Notes under the pieces: generated by a model
The model's input: only the letters and a program-made list of their open reading frames with translations
What the model was told of the DNA's origin: nothing
Databases searched by the model: none
Source: Streptomyces albireticuli
GTDB lineage: Bacteria > Actinomycetota > Actinomycetes > Streptomycetales > Streptomycetaceae
Direction of reading: 5' to 3'
Assembly: GCF_002192455.1 (NCBI RefSeq)
Contig: NZ_CP021744.1
Span: forward strand, 3,068,001-3,132,000
Length of the DNA: 64,000 nt
Position numbers and translations under genes: made by a program
Shown here: one piece after another, positions 52,692-61,673 of the stretch
Numbering within the stretch: position 1 is the stretch's first letter
Layout of the letters: each line of letters begins with the position of its first letter

Positions 52692-53183
52692 ATGACCACG
52701 ACGAACGCCTCTCACCCCACCCACACCCACGCGCCCCGGATGCTCCTCCACGAGGTCGCTCCCGACGTCCAGAAGGCGATGATCGGGCTGGAGATCGCCG
52801 CCCGTAAGGGCCTCGACCCGACGCTGATCGAACTGGTCAAGATCCGCGCCTCGCAGCTCAACCACTGCTCCTTCTGCCTCGACATGCACACCAAGGACGC
52901 CCGTCGCATGGGCGAGAGCGAGGAGCGGATCTACCTGCTCAGCGCCTGGGAGGAGGCCGTCGGCCTCTACACCGAGAAGGAGCAGGCCGCCCTCGCGCTC
53001 ACCGAGGCCGTGACCGTCCTGACCGACGGCTTCGTACCGGACGCGGTGTACGAGCGCGCCGCCCGCAGCTTCGAGGAGCCGGAGCTGGCCCGGCTGATCT
53101 CCCTGATCGTCACGATCAACGCCTGGAACCGGATCGGCGTGACCACGCGCCTGTTCCCGGGCGCCTACAAGGCCCACGCGTGA
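52692..53183 (+). CDS. Carboxymuconolactone decarboxylase/AhpD-like protein
   Basis: 163 residues with the AhpD-type CxxC motif (HCSFCLDMHTKDARRMG, His-Cys-Ser-Phe-Cys) in a helical alkylhydroperoxidase fold. Such proteins reduce peroxides or act as small disulfide reductases. The stop overlaps the GTG of the PEP-mutase-like gene, so the two form one operon opposite MocR. Confidence 0.88.
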   Translation: MTTTNASHPTHTHAPRMLLHEVAPDVQKAMIGLEIAARKGLDPTLIELVKIRASQLNHCSFCLDMHTKDARRMGESEERIYLLSAWEEAVGLYTEKEQAALALTEAVTVLTDGFVPDAVYERAARSFEEPELARLISLIVTINAWNRIGVTTRLFPGAYKAHA

Positions 53184-53923
53184 CCTCCGCGGCCGCCCTG
53201 CGCGCCCTGCACCACACCCCGGCGCCCGGGGGCGGGCCGCTCGTCCTGCCCGGCCCCTGGGACGCCGCGAGCGCCCGCGCCTTCGCGGACGCCGGTTTCC
53301 CCGCGCTGGCGACGCCGAGCGCGGGGGTGTCGGCCTCCCTGGGGTACGCGGACGGGGAGGCCCCGGCGGCGGAGATGTTCGCGGCCGTCGCCCGGATCGC
53401 CCGCGCCGTGGACGTGCCCGTCTCGGCGGACGTCGAGGACGGGTACGGGCTCGCGCCCCGCGAGCTGGTCGGCCGGCTCCTGGAGGCCGGTGCCGCCGGC
53501 TGCAACCTGGAGGACAGCGACCGGCGCGGCGGCCCGCTCAGGGACCCGCGCGAGCAGGCGGACTTCCTGGCGGCGGTGCGGGCCGAGGCGGGCGACGCGC
53601 TCGTCGTCAACGCCCGCGTCGACACCTTCCTGAGGGGCGACGCGGACCCGGCCCCGGCGATCGCCCGCGGCCGCCTGTACGCGGCGGCCGGGGCGGACTG
53701 CCTCTACCCGATCCTGGCGCCGCCGCCCCTGCTGGCCGTCCTCGGCGAGGCCGTGGGCCTGCCGGTGAACGCCCTCGCCCTGCCGGACGGCCCGCCGCCG
53801 CGCGAGCTCGGACGGCTGGGCGCGGCGCGGGTCACGTTCGGGGGCGGGCTGCACTCCAGGGCGATGGCGGGTGTGGCGGAGACGGCCGCACTGCTGGCCG
53901 CCGGCCTGCGGGACGGGGACTGA
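53180..53923 (+). CDS. Isocitrate lyase/PEP mutase superfamily protein
   Basis: 247 residues. Superfamily features: GPWDAASARAFADAGFPALATPSAGVSASLGY, metal-site SADVEDGYG, NLEDSD and VNARVDTFL. It probably makes or breaks a C-C bond next to a carboxylate (2-methylisocitrate lyase or oxaloacetate/phosphonopyruvate-type chemistry); the Cys of true isocitrate lyases is not apparent. GTG start overlaps the AhpD-like stop. Confidence 0.82.
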   Translation: MTSAAALRALHHTPAPGGGPLVLPGPWDAASARAFADAGFPALATPSAGVSASLGYADGEAPAAEMFAAVARIARAVDVPVSADVEDGYGLAPRELVGRLLEAGAAGCNLEDSDRRGGPLRDPREQADFLAAVRAEAGDALVVNARVDTFLRGDADPAPAIARGRLYAAAGADCLYPILAPPPLLAVLGEAVGLPVNALALPDGPPPRELGRLGAARVTFGGGLHSRAMAGVAETAALLAAGLRDGD

Positions 53924-53942
53924 GCCGGGTCCCCGGACCAAG

Positions 53943-53977
53943 ACGCCGGACGGGCTGGAATTCAGCCCGTCCGGCGT
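53943..53977. terminator. Hairpin within repeat copy H
   Basis: ACGCCGGACGGGCTG (53943-53957) pairs perfectly with its reverse complement (53963-53977) around five bases. It lies 20 bases after the PEP-mutase-like stop and between convergent genes. Confidence 0.75.
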
Positions 53978-54098
53978 TTGAGGCCACCGCGCGCCAGCGC
54001 GGAACCGGGGGTCCGGGGGGCTTGCCCCCGGTTACGGGAAGGGGCGGGTAGGGGCGGGTATGGGAAAAGACCCGCCGGTCACGCCCCCGGTCACCCCC

Positions 54099-55067
54099 TT
54101 ACGGCAACCACTTCTTCCACACCTCCGGGTGCCGCTCCACCCACCGCTTCGCCGCCTCGTCCGCCGAAAGCTTCTCCTCCGCGATCATCTGCGCCACCTC
54201 GTTCTGGTCGTCCTTCGACCAGTGGAAGTTCTTCAGGAACCGCGCGGCCTTGCCGCCCTTGCGGGTGAAGTCCGCGTTGAGGAACTTCTTCAGCGTCGAG
54301 GTCGGGTAGGCGCAGTTCACGGTCGAGGGGTCGGCCGCGCCCTTCTCGGCGCAGGCGTCCGTGTACGGCGGCAGCTTCACCTCCACCATCGGCACCTCGT
54401 TGAACAGCCACTGCGGCTCGTACCAGTAGCTGAGGAAGGGCTGCTTCTTCTTCGCGAACTGCTGGATCTGGGTGATCTGCGCCGCCTCGGAGCCCGCGAA
54501 GACGACCTTGTAGTCCAGGCCGAGGTTCGCAACGAGCGCCTTGTCGTTGGTGACGTACGACGGCGAGCCGTCCAGCAGCTGGCCCTTGCCGCCGCTCTCG
54601 GCGGTCCGCAGCTGCGAGGCGTACTTGTTCAGGTTCTTCCAGTCGAGGACGTCCGGGTGGGCGTCCGCGAAGTACTTCGGCACGAACCAGCCGATGTGGC
54701 CGGTGACGCCGAGGTCGCCGCCGGGGGCGATGGTCTTCTTGTCCTCGACGTAGCGCTTCTCCTGGTCCGGGTGGCCCCAGTCCTCCAGGATCGCGTCGAC
54801 GCGGCCCTGGCTGAGGGCGTCCCAGGCGGGCACCTCGTCCACCTGCACGGTGTCGACGCGGTAGTCGAGCTCGTGCTCCAGGAGGTACTTGGCGACGGCG
54901 GCGTTGGCGCGGGCGCCCACCCAGGACTGCACGGACAGGGTGACGGTCTTCGTGCCCGCCGCGTCGGCGTACGGGGACGCCTGCTTGGTCATGTCGGCCG
55001 CTCCGCAGCCGGTGGTGGCGAGCAGGGCGAGGGCGCCCGCCGCCACGATCCACTGACGGGTTCTCAC
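54099..55067 (-). CDS. proX: Glycine betaine/quaternary amine-binding lipoprotein
   Basis: 322 residues. Signal peptide with lipobox ATTGC, then the OpuAC domain (VTLSVQSWVGARANAAVAKYLLEHELDYRVDTVQVDE; AILEDWGHPDQ; HIGWFVPKYF; PFLSYWYEPQWLF), with the Trp/Tyr residues that form the aromatic box around a trimethylammonium group. It binds betaine, choline or carnitine outside the cell. GTG start overlaps the permease stop. Last gene of the betaine operon. Confidence 0.9.
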   Translation of the reverse strand: MRTRQWIVAAGALALLATTGCGAADMTKQASPYADAAGTKTVTLSVQSWVGARANAAVAKYLLEHELDYRVDTVQVDEVPAWDALSQGRVDAILEDWGHPDQEKRYVEDKKTIAPGGDLGVTGHIGWFVPKYFADAHPDVLDWKNLNKYASQLRTAESGGKGQLLDGSPSYVTNDKALVANLGLDYKVVFAGSEAAQITQIQQFAKKKQPFLSYWYEPQWLFNEVPMVEVKLPPYTDACAEKGAADPSTVNCAYPTSTLKKFLNADFTRKGGKAARFLKNFHWSKDDQNEVAQMIAEEKLSADEAAKRWVERHPEVWKKWLP

Positions 55068-57106
55068 GCGCCCGCTCCCTTCTTCTCCGCCTTCGTCGGC
55101 TGGGTGACCCGGTCGAGCATCAGCCCCAGGCAGACGATCGCGGCGCCGGCGACCAGGCCGGTGGCGAGGTCGCCCTGGGCGAGGCCGAAGACGACCTCGT
55201 AGCCGAGCGCGCCGCCGCCGACGAGACCGCCGATGATGACGACGGACAGCACCAGCACCACGGCCTGGTTGACCGCGAGCAGCAGCTCCGGCCGGGCCAG
55301 CGGGAACTGCACGTGGCGCAGCTGCTGGCCGCTGGTGGCACCGAGCGAGCGCGCCGACTCCATCGCGCCGGGGTTGACCTGGCGCAGGCCCTGGCTGGTG
55401 ATCCGGACCACGGCCGGCAGCGCGTAGACGACGGCGGCCGCGGCGGCCGGTGCCCGGCCGATGCCGAAGAGGGCGACGACGGGGATGAGGTAGACGAACT
55501 GCGGCATGGTCTGGAAGACGTCCAGGACCGGGCGCAGCAGCCGGTCGACGCGCGGGCTGCGGGCCGCGGGCACGGCGACGGCGAAGCCGAGGACGAGCGT
55601 GACGGCGACGGCCGCCAGCACCTGCGAGAGGGTGTCCATGGAGACGTCCCAGCGGCCGAGCACGCCGATCGCGGCGAGCGCGAGGACGGCGGTCAGGGCG
55701 GTGCGCCAGGTGCCGATGAGCCAGGCGAGGGCGGCGACCAGCAGCAGGGCGCCCCACCAGGGCAGGCCCTGGAGGCCGTCGCGCAGCGGGTCGAGGATCC
55801 AGCCGGTGTAGTGGGCGGCCCACTCCGCGGTGCCGCCGATGCCGGGAACGCCGGAGTAGAGGTGGTCGACCATCCAGTCCTTGGCGTCGTTGACCGGCGC
55901 GGCGATGGACAGGGTCCAGGTGTCGGGCCAGTTGCGGGCGTCCAGGAGGCGGGCGGCGACGGCCGCGGCGGCGGTGGCGGCCGCGACGAGCGGCCACACG
56001 AGGCGGCCGGACGGGCCGTGCGAGGCGCGTCCGTCGCCGGCGGCCGCGGTGGTCCGGTCGAGGACGATCGCGAGCAGCACGATGGGGATGCCGGCGGCGA
56101 GGGCGCTGCCGACGTCGACGGTCGACAGGGCCTGGTAGACGCGGTCGCCCAGGCCGTCGGCGCCGATGACGGACGCGATGACGGCCATCGACAGGGCCAT
56201 CATGATCGCCTGGTTGACGCCGAGCAGCAGCTCGCGGCGGGCCAGCGGCAGCCGGGCGGTCAGCAGCCGCTGCCGGGAGGTCGCGCCGAGGGACTCGACG
56301 GCCTCCAGCACGCCCTTGTCGGTGGCCCGCAGGCCCAGCGCGGTCAGCCGTGCCATCGGCGGGGCCGCGTAGACGACGGTCGCGAGGACGGCCGGGGCCA
56401 CGCCGATGCCGAAGACCAGCACGACGGGCATGAGGTAGGCGAAGGCGGGCAGCGCCTGCATGGTGTCCAGGACCGGCCGCAGCGCGCGGAACGTGCGCTC
56501 CGACAGGCCGGCCGCGAGGCCGAGGAGCGCGCCGACGACGACGGACGCGGCGACGGCGACGATCATCAGCGCGAGCGTCCGCATCGTCGGCACCCACATG
56601 CCGAGCAGTCCGCACACGGCGAACGACGCGAGCGTGGTGACGGCGACCCTGACCCCGGCCACCCGCCAGGCGAGCAGCCCGGCGCCGGCCGTCACGCCGG
56701 CCCAGCCGAGGGCGAGGAGCACGGTGTAGACGGCGTGCACGGCGCCGATGATCGCGCCGCTGATGTGGCCGAAGAAGTAGAGGAAGAGCCAGTGGTGGTC
56801 GCGGTTGTCGATGATCCAGTCGTTGGCGCGGCCGAGCGGGCCGGTCAGGTCGACGGTCAGCGCCTGCGGCCAGGCGCCGCCGCCCCAGGCCATGGTGGCG
56901 AGGGGGCCGAGGACGGCCGCGGCGACGGCGAGCACGAGGAGCTTGCGGGCGGCGGGGCGGGCCAGCAGGGCGCGCAGCGCGCCCGGCGCCGCGGGCGGCG
57001 CGTCCACGGGTGCCGCGTCGGCGGCGGGGCGGGCCGCGGGACCGGCCGCGGGGGCCTTGGCCTTGGTGGCGGAGGCGGGGCGGGCGGGGGAGGTGGCTGT
57101 GCTCAC
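55064..57106 (-). CDS. proW: Glycine betaine ABC permease, two permease domains fused
   Basis: 680 residues containing two complete BPD_transp_1 permease units. First EAA-loop: VLEAVESLGATSRQRLLTARLPLARRELLLGVNQA (about 275-310); second: AMESARSLGATSGQQLRHVQFPLARPELLLAVNQA (about 585-620). Each has its own six or so helices and an N-terminal domain with the motif for a membrane-spanning loop (WPDTWTL...VNDAKDWMVDHLYSG in the second). ProW-type subunits normally are one domain and form dimers, so this is a tandem fusion. GTG start at 57106 with GAGGTGG. Part of a coupled unit with proX and proV. Confidence 0.9.
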   Translation of the reverse strand: MSTATSPARPASATKAKAPAAGPAARPAADAAPVDAPPAAPGALRALLARPAARKLLVLAVAAAVLGPLATMAWGGGAWPQALTVDLTGPLGRANDWIIDNRDHHWLFLYFFGHISGAIIGAVHAVYTVLLALGWAGVTAGAGLLAWRVAGVRVAVTTLASFAVCGLLGMWVPTMRTLALMIVAVAASVVVGALLGLAAGLSERTFRALRPVLDTMQALPAFAYLMPVVLVFGIGVAPAVLATVVYAAPPMARLTALGLRATDKGVLEAVESLGATSRQRLLTARLPLARRELLLGVNQAIMMALSMAVIASVIGADGLGDRVYQALSTVDVGSALAAGIPIVLLAIVLDRTTAAAGDGRASHGPSGRLVWPLVAAATAAAAVAARLLDARNWPDTWTLSIAAPVNDAKDWMVDHLYSGVPGIGGTAEWAAHYTGWILDPLRDGLQGLPWWGALLLVAALAWLIGTWRTALTAVLALAAIGVLGRWDVSMDTLSQVLAAVAVTLVLGFAVAVPAARSPRVDRLLRPVLDVFQTMPQFVYLIPVVALFGIGRAPAAAAAVVYALPAVVRITSQGLRQVNPGAMESARSLGATSGQQLRHVQFPLARPELLLAVNQAVVLVLSVVIIGGLVGGGALGYEVVFGLAQGDLATGLVAGAAIVCLGLMLDRVTQPTKAEKKGAGA

Positions 57107-57194
57107 GCGGTCCACCTCGTCCCCTTCGGGGCCGGGCGGGTGCCGGGCGCGGCGCTCACCGGGAGCGCCGTCCACCGGTGGTCGGTGCGTACGT

Positions 57195-58265
57195 TCATGC
57201 CGCCGCCTTCCCGTCGCCGTCCAGTCCCGCCACCACGCCCAGCAGGCCGCGGTGGTCGACGACGCCGATGCAGCGGCCGCCGTCCACGACGCGGGCGGCC
57301 GTGCCCGTGCGGGCCACGGTGCCGATCGCGTCGGCGACGGTCGTCGTCGGGTCCAGGGCCTCGCCCGTGTCCGCCTCGCCGGCGGCCGGGGGCCGCATCG
57401 CGCGGCGGACCGTGAGGACCTGCTCGCGGGGGACGTCCCGGACGAAGTCGCGGACGTAGTCGTCGGCCGGCGAGCCCACGATCTCCTCGGGCGTCCCGCA
57501 CTGCACGACCCGGCCGTCGCGCATCAGCGCGATCCGGTCGCCGATGCGCAGCGCCTCGGCGAGGTCGTGGGTGATGAAGACCATGGTGCGGCCCTCCTCG
57601 CGGTGCAGGCGGTCGACCTCCTCCTGCATGTCGCGGCGGATCAGCGGGTCGAGCGCGCTGAACGGCTCGTCGAACAGCAGTACTTCGGGGTCGGCGGCGA
57701 GGGCGCGGGCGAGGCCGACGCGCTGCTGCTGGCCGCCGGAGAGCTGGCCGGGGCGGCGGTCCTCCAGGCCGGCGAGGCCGACCTTGGCCACCATCTCGCG
57801 GGCCTTCTCCCGGCGTTCGGCCTTGCCGACGCCCTGGATCTCCAGGCCGTACGCGACGTTGTCGAGGACGGTGCGGTGCGGGAGGAGGCCGAAGTGCTGG
57901 AAGACCATGGCGGCGCGGTGCCGGCGCAGGTCGCGCAGGGCACCCTTGTCCATGCCGCAGACGTCCTCGCCGTCGATGGCGATGGTGCCGGAGGTCGGCT
58001 CGATGAGCCGGGTCAGGCAGCGGACGAGCGTGGACTTGCCGGAGCCGGACAGGCCCATGACGACGAAGACCTCGCCCTGCCGGACGTCGAAGGACACGTC
58101 GCGCACGGCGACCGTGCAGCCGGCCTCCTCGCGCAGGTCCTCGGCGCTGAGCTCGGCGAGCTCGCCGCCGGGCACCCGGTCGGCGTGCGGTCCGAAGACC
58201 TTCCACAGGTTGCGGACGGAGAAGACCGGGGCGGCGGTGGCGGCCGGTGCCGCGGCCGCGCTCAC
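57195..58265 (-). CDS. proV: Glycine betaine ABC ATPase with CBS domain
   Basis: 356 residues. ABC ATPase with Walker [11 protein letters not shown]-loop QHFGLLPH, signature LSGGQQQRV, Walker B LLFDEP and switch His in FITHDLAEA. The C-terminal about 75 residues resemble a CBS domain ([44 protein letters not shown]), the ionic-strength/nucleotide sensor of OpuA/ProV ATPases. GTG start overlaps the betA stop by four bases. Confidence 0.93.
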   Translation of the reverse strand: MSAAAAPAATAAPVFSVRNLWKVFGPHADRVPGGELAELSAEDLREEAGCTVAVRDVSFDVRQGEVFVVMGLSGSGKSTLVRCLTRLIEPTSGTIAIDGEDVCGMDKGALRDLRRHRAAMVFQHFGLLPHRTVLDNVAYGLEIQGVGKAERREKAREMVAKVGLAGLEDRRPGQLSGGQQQRVGLARALAADPEVLLFDEPFSALDPLIRRDMQEEVDRLHREEGRTMVFITHDLAEALRIGDRIALMRDGRVVQCGTPEEIVGSPADDYVRDFVRDVPREQVLTVRRAMRPPAAGEADTGEALDPTTTVADAIGTVARTGTAARVVDGGRCIGVVDHRGLLGVVAGLDGDGKAAA

Positions 58266-59833
58266 TTGGTATCACCGCCCGTGGCCGGGGCCGGGACAAG
58301 CAGCTCGGCGCACTTCTCCCCCACCATCAGCACGCCGATCATCGGGTTGACCGCGGGCATCGTCGGGAAGACGGACGCGTCGGCGATGCGCACGCCGTCG
58401 AGGCCGCGGACCCGCAGCTGCGGGTCGACGACGGCCTGTTCGTCGTCGAAGGCGCCCATCCGGCAGGTGCCGGCGGGGTGGTAGACGGTGTGCGCGACCT
58501 GGCGGGCGTAGGCGCTGAGCTCCTCGTCCGAGGTGATCTCCGGGCCGGGGCAGACCTCGCGCTTGAGCCAGCCGGCCAGCGGCTCCGTCTTGGCTATCTC
58601 ACGGGCGATCTTGATGCCGTCGACCAGGGTGCGGCCGTCGTAGTCGTCCTCGTCGGTGAAGTACCGGAAGTCCAGGGCGGGCTTGACGGCCGGGTCGGCG
58701 CTGGTGAGGTAGAGCCGGCCGCGGCTGTGCGGCTTGGGGATGTTGGGGGTCATCGACACGCCGTGCGGGGGCTTCTCGTAGCCGATGCGCTCGGGGTTGT
58801 CGGTGAACGGGATCTGGTAGAAGTGGAACATCAGGTCGGGGCCGTTGGCCGCCGGGTCGCGCTGGACGAACAGGCCCGCGTCGGAGTCCATCGCGGAGTT
58901 CTCGGGGATCGGCCCGTGGGTCTCCCAGACGATGACCGACTCGGGGTGGTCCAGGAGGTTCTCGCCGACGCCCGGCAGGTCGTGGACGACGGGGATGCCG
59001 AGGGCGTCCAGGTCGGCCTTGGGCCCGATGCCGGAGTGCAGCAGCAGCCGGGGGGTGTCGACGGCGCCGGCGCACAGCAGGACCTCGCGGCCCGCCTCGA
59101 CGAGGATCTCGTCGCCCTCCTTGGTGCGGACCCGCACGCCCGTGGCCCGGGTGCCGTCCAGCTCCAGCTTGTACGCCCAGGTCTCCAGCATGATGCGGAG
59201 GTTGGGGCGGTCGCCGGCCTCGATGTGGGGGTGGAGGTAGGCGACGGAGGCGGAGGAGCGCTTGTTGTCCTCCGGGTGGTAGGCGAGGTCGAAGAAGCCC
59301 ACGCCCTCGTGGAACGGCTGCTTGTTGAAGCCCTCGACGCGCGGCACGTCGATCGCGGCCTGCGCGGCCTCGACGAAGTCGCGGGCGATGGCGTTCCGGT
59401 CCTTCTCGTCGACGGCGACGATGTTGTTGCGCAGCCGGGCGAAGTACGGGTCCATCGACTCCGCGTCCCAGCCCTCGGCCCCGGCCGTCGCCCACTCGTC
59501 CCAGTCGCCGGGCAGCGGCTTGAAGGAGATCAGGGTGTTGTGCGAGGAGCAGCCGCCGAGCACGCGCGCCCGGCTGTGCCGGATGTGGGAGTTGCCGCGC
59601 GGCTGCTCCGTCGTCGGGTAGTCGTAGTCGAGGTCGCCGCCGAGCAGCCCGAGCCAGCGGCGCAGGGTGAGCACGTCGGGGCGGTCGATGTCGGACGGGC
59701 CGCCTTCGATGACGACGACGCTGGTGCCGGGGTCCTCGGCGAGGCGGGAGGCGATCACCGATCCGGCGGTGCCGCCGCCCACGACGACGTAGTCGGCGGT
59801 GATCTTCGCGCGGGTCTCTTCAACGGGGGGCAT
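58262..59833 (-). CDS. betA: GMC-family choline dehydrogenase
   Basis: 523 residues. FAD motif [19 protein letters not shown] at the N-terminus, GMC signatures [14 protein letters not shown] and [16 protein letters not shown], and the catalytic His pair near [13 protein letters not shown] and the C-terminal [18 protein letters not shown] (Asn-Pro). Oxidises choline to betaine aldehyde at the membrane. ATG 59833 chosen for GAGGAG eight bases upstream. Next gene in the operon after betB. Confidence 0.88.
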   Translation of the reverse strand: MPPVEETRAKITADYVVVGGGTAGSVIASRLAEDPGTSVVVIEGGPSDIDRPDVLTLRRWLGLLGGDLDYDYPTTEQPRGNSHIRHSRARVLGGCSSHNTLISFKPLPGDWDEWATAGAEGWDAESMDPYFARLRNNIVAVDEKDRNAIARDFVEAAQAAIDVPRVEGFNKQPFHEGVGFFDLAYHPEDNKRSSASVAYLHPHIEAGDRPNLRIMLETWAYKLELDGTRATGVRVRTKEGDEILVEAGREVLLCAGAVDTPRLLLHSGIGPKADLDALGIPVVHDLPGVGENLLDHPESVIVWETHGPIPENSAMDSDAGLFVQRDPAANGPDLMFHFYQIPFTDNPERIGYEKPPHGVSMTPNIPKPHSRGRLYLTSADPAVKPALDFRYFTDEDDYDGRTLVDGIKIAREIAKTEPLAGWLKREVCPGPEITSDEELSAYARQVAHTVYHPAGTCRMGAFDDEQAVVDPQLRVRGLDGVRIADASVFPTMPAVNPMIGVLMVGEKCAELLVPAPATGGDTK

Positions 59834-59939
59834 GGGGGTACTCCTCGGAGGGCAGGAAAGTTCTTCGCGTACGGGATGGCCGGGCGGGGGCACGCTCACC
59901 GGCGGGGTGAGCGCGTGCCCGCCCGCGGAAGGGCGCGGC

Positions 59940-61442
59940 TCAGCCGGCGAACCAGCGCACCGGCTCGGGCGCGAGGTTCTGGTAGATGTGCTTGGCCTCG
60001 CGGTATTCGGCGAGGCCGGTCGGGCCGAGCTCGCGGCCGGTGCCGGACTTGCCGAAGCCGCCCCACTCCGCCTGCGGCAGGTAGGGGTGGAAGTCGTTGA
60101 TCCAGACGGTGCCGTGGCGCAGCCGTCCCGCGACCCGGCGGGCGCGGCCCGCGTCCTTGGTCCAGACGGCGCCGGCGAGCCCGTACTCGGTGTCGTTGGC
60201 GAGGGCCACGGCCTCGTCCTCGGTGCGGAAGGTCTCCACGGTGAGGATCGGGCCGAAGGTCTCCTCGCGGACGACCTTCATGCCGCGGTGGCAGTTGTCG
60301 AGGACGGTCGGCGAGTAGAAGTAGCCGGACGCCGGGCGGACCCCGCTGGGCTCGGGCTGGGACCCGCCGCAGCGCAGCGCGGCGCCCTCGGCGAGCGCAG
60401 AGGCGACGTACGCCTCGGTCTTGTCGAGCTGCTGGGCGGAGACGAGCGGGCCGCACTCGACGCCTTCCTCGGTGCCCCGGCCGAGCTTGATCCGCTCGGC
60501 GCGGCGGGCGAGTTCGGCGACGAAGCGCTCGCGGACGGACTCCTCGACGATGAGCCGGGAGCCGGCCGAGCAGACCTGGCCGCTGTGGATGAACGCGGCG
60601 TTGAGGGCCTGGTCGACGGCGGTGTCGAAGTCCTCGTCGGTGGCGCAGGCGTCGGCGAAGACCACGTTGGGGTTCTTGCCGCCGAGTTCGAGGGCGACCT
60701 TCTTCACGCTCGGCGCGGCGGCCTGCGCGACCTTGACGCCGGAGGTGAGGCCGCCGGTGAAGGAGACGAGGTCCACGTCGGGGTGCTCGGACAGCCGGGC
60801 GCCCACGGGGTCGCCGGCGCCGGTGACGAGGTTGGCGACGCCGGCCGGCAGGCCGGCCTCGGCGAGCAGCCGCACCAGCAGCACGGTGGAGAGCGGGGTG
60901 ACCTCGCTGGGCTTGATGACGAAGGTGTTGCCCGCGGCGAGCGCCGGCGCGATCTTCCAGCTGGCCTGGAGGAGGGGGTAGTTCCAGGGTGTGATCAGCG
61001 CGCAGACGCCGACCGGCTCGTGGACGACCACGCTGTGCACGGTGGCCGAGCCGGCGTCGACGACACGGCCGGCGCCCTCGCCGACGACCAGGTCGGCGAA
61101 GTAGCGGAAGGCGTCGGCGACGCAGTCGACGTCGATACGGCCCTCGGCGAGGGTCTTGCCGGTGTCGCGGCTCTCGGTCAGCGCGATCTCCTCGCGGTCG
61201 CGCACGAGCAGCTCGGCGACCCGGCGCAGCAGCGCGGCGCGCTCGGCGACCGGGGTGTGCGGCCAGGCGCCCGTGTCGAAGGCGCGGCGGGCCGCGGCCA
61301 CGGCGGCGTCCGTGTCGTCGGCACCGCCCTCGGACACCACGGCGAGGGTCTTGGCGTCCGCGGGGTCGAGGACCTCGCGCTGCGCGCCGGACGCGGCGGC
61401 CCGCCACTCCCCGTCCACATGGATGGTCTCGACTGACGACAT
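59940..61442 (-). CDS. betB: Betaine aldehyde dehydrogenase
   Basis: 500 residues, NAD(P)-dependent aldehyde dehydrogenase: cofactor motif ALITPWNYPLLQASWKIAPALAAGN, FTGGLTSG, general-base Glu in LELGGKNP, catalytic Cys in SGQVCSAGSRLIVEESV. It oxidises betaine aldehyde to glycine betaine, working with BetA. First gene of the minus-strand operon betB-betA-proV-proW-proX; start at 61442 with AGAAGAG upstream. A palindrome 115 bases upstream may control it. Confidence 0.9.
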   Translation of the reverse strand: MSSVETIHVDGEWRAAASGAQREVLDPADAKTLAVVSEGGADDTDAAVAAARRAFDTGAWPHTPVAERAALLRRVAELLVRDREEIALTESRDTGKTLAEGRIDVDCVADAFRYFADLVVGEGAGRVVDAGSATVHSVVVHEPVGVCALITPWNYPLLQASWKIAPALAAGNTFVIKPSEVTPLSTVLLVRLLAEAGLPAGVANLVTGAGDPVGARLSEHPDVDLVSFTGGLTSGVKVAQAAAPSVKKVALELGGKNPNVVFADACATDEDFDTAVDQALNAAFIHSGQVCSAGSRLIVEESVRERFVAELARRAERIKLGRGTEEGVECGPLVSAQQLDKTEAYVASALAEGAALRCGGSQPEPSGVRPASGYFYSPTVLDNCHRGMKVVREETFGPILTVETFRTEDEAVALANDTEYGLAGAVWTKDAGRARRVAGRLRHGTVWINDFHPYLPQAEWGGFGKSGTGRELGPTGLAEYREAKHIYQNLAPEPVRWFAG

Positions 61443-61556
61443 GTCTCTTCTGCCTTCCGATATCCGAAACGTCCCGTCACCGGTCGAGCAGCACTCGGGC
61501 CGGCAACGGGACGCGCCTAACCAGAAGGCGGAAACATATGCCTCGGTTTTCACAAA

Positions 61557-61574
61557 GAGTGACCCGAGTCACTC
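61557..61574. promoter_or_regulatory. Inverted repeat GAGTGAC-CCGA-GTCACTC upstream of betB
   Basis: Perfect 7-bp arms with a 4-base centre, 115 bases ahead of the betB start and about 100 bases from the next gene. No regulator gene (BetI or GbsR) is adjacent, so a distant or novel regulator is implied. Its AT-rich flank (TTTTCACAAA) is a likely promoter area. Confidence 0.45.
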
Positions 61575-61673
61575 AGAGTCAGTTGGTGTGAGCTGATGTG
61601 TACGGACGTAGGCGCATGTCGGCACCTGTCAGCGCCTGTAGGCGCCTTCCCGGCGGCTGTCCCCGGGCCTCCG

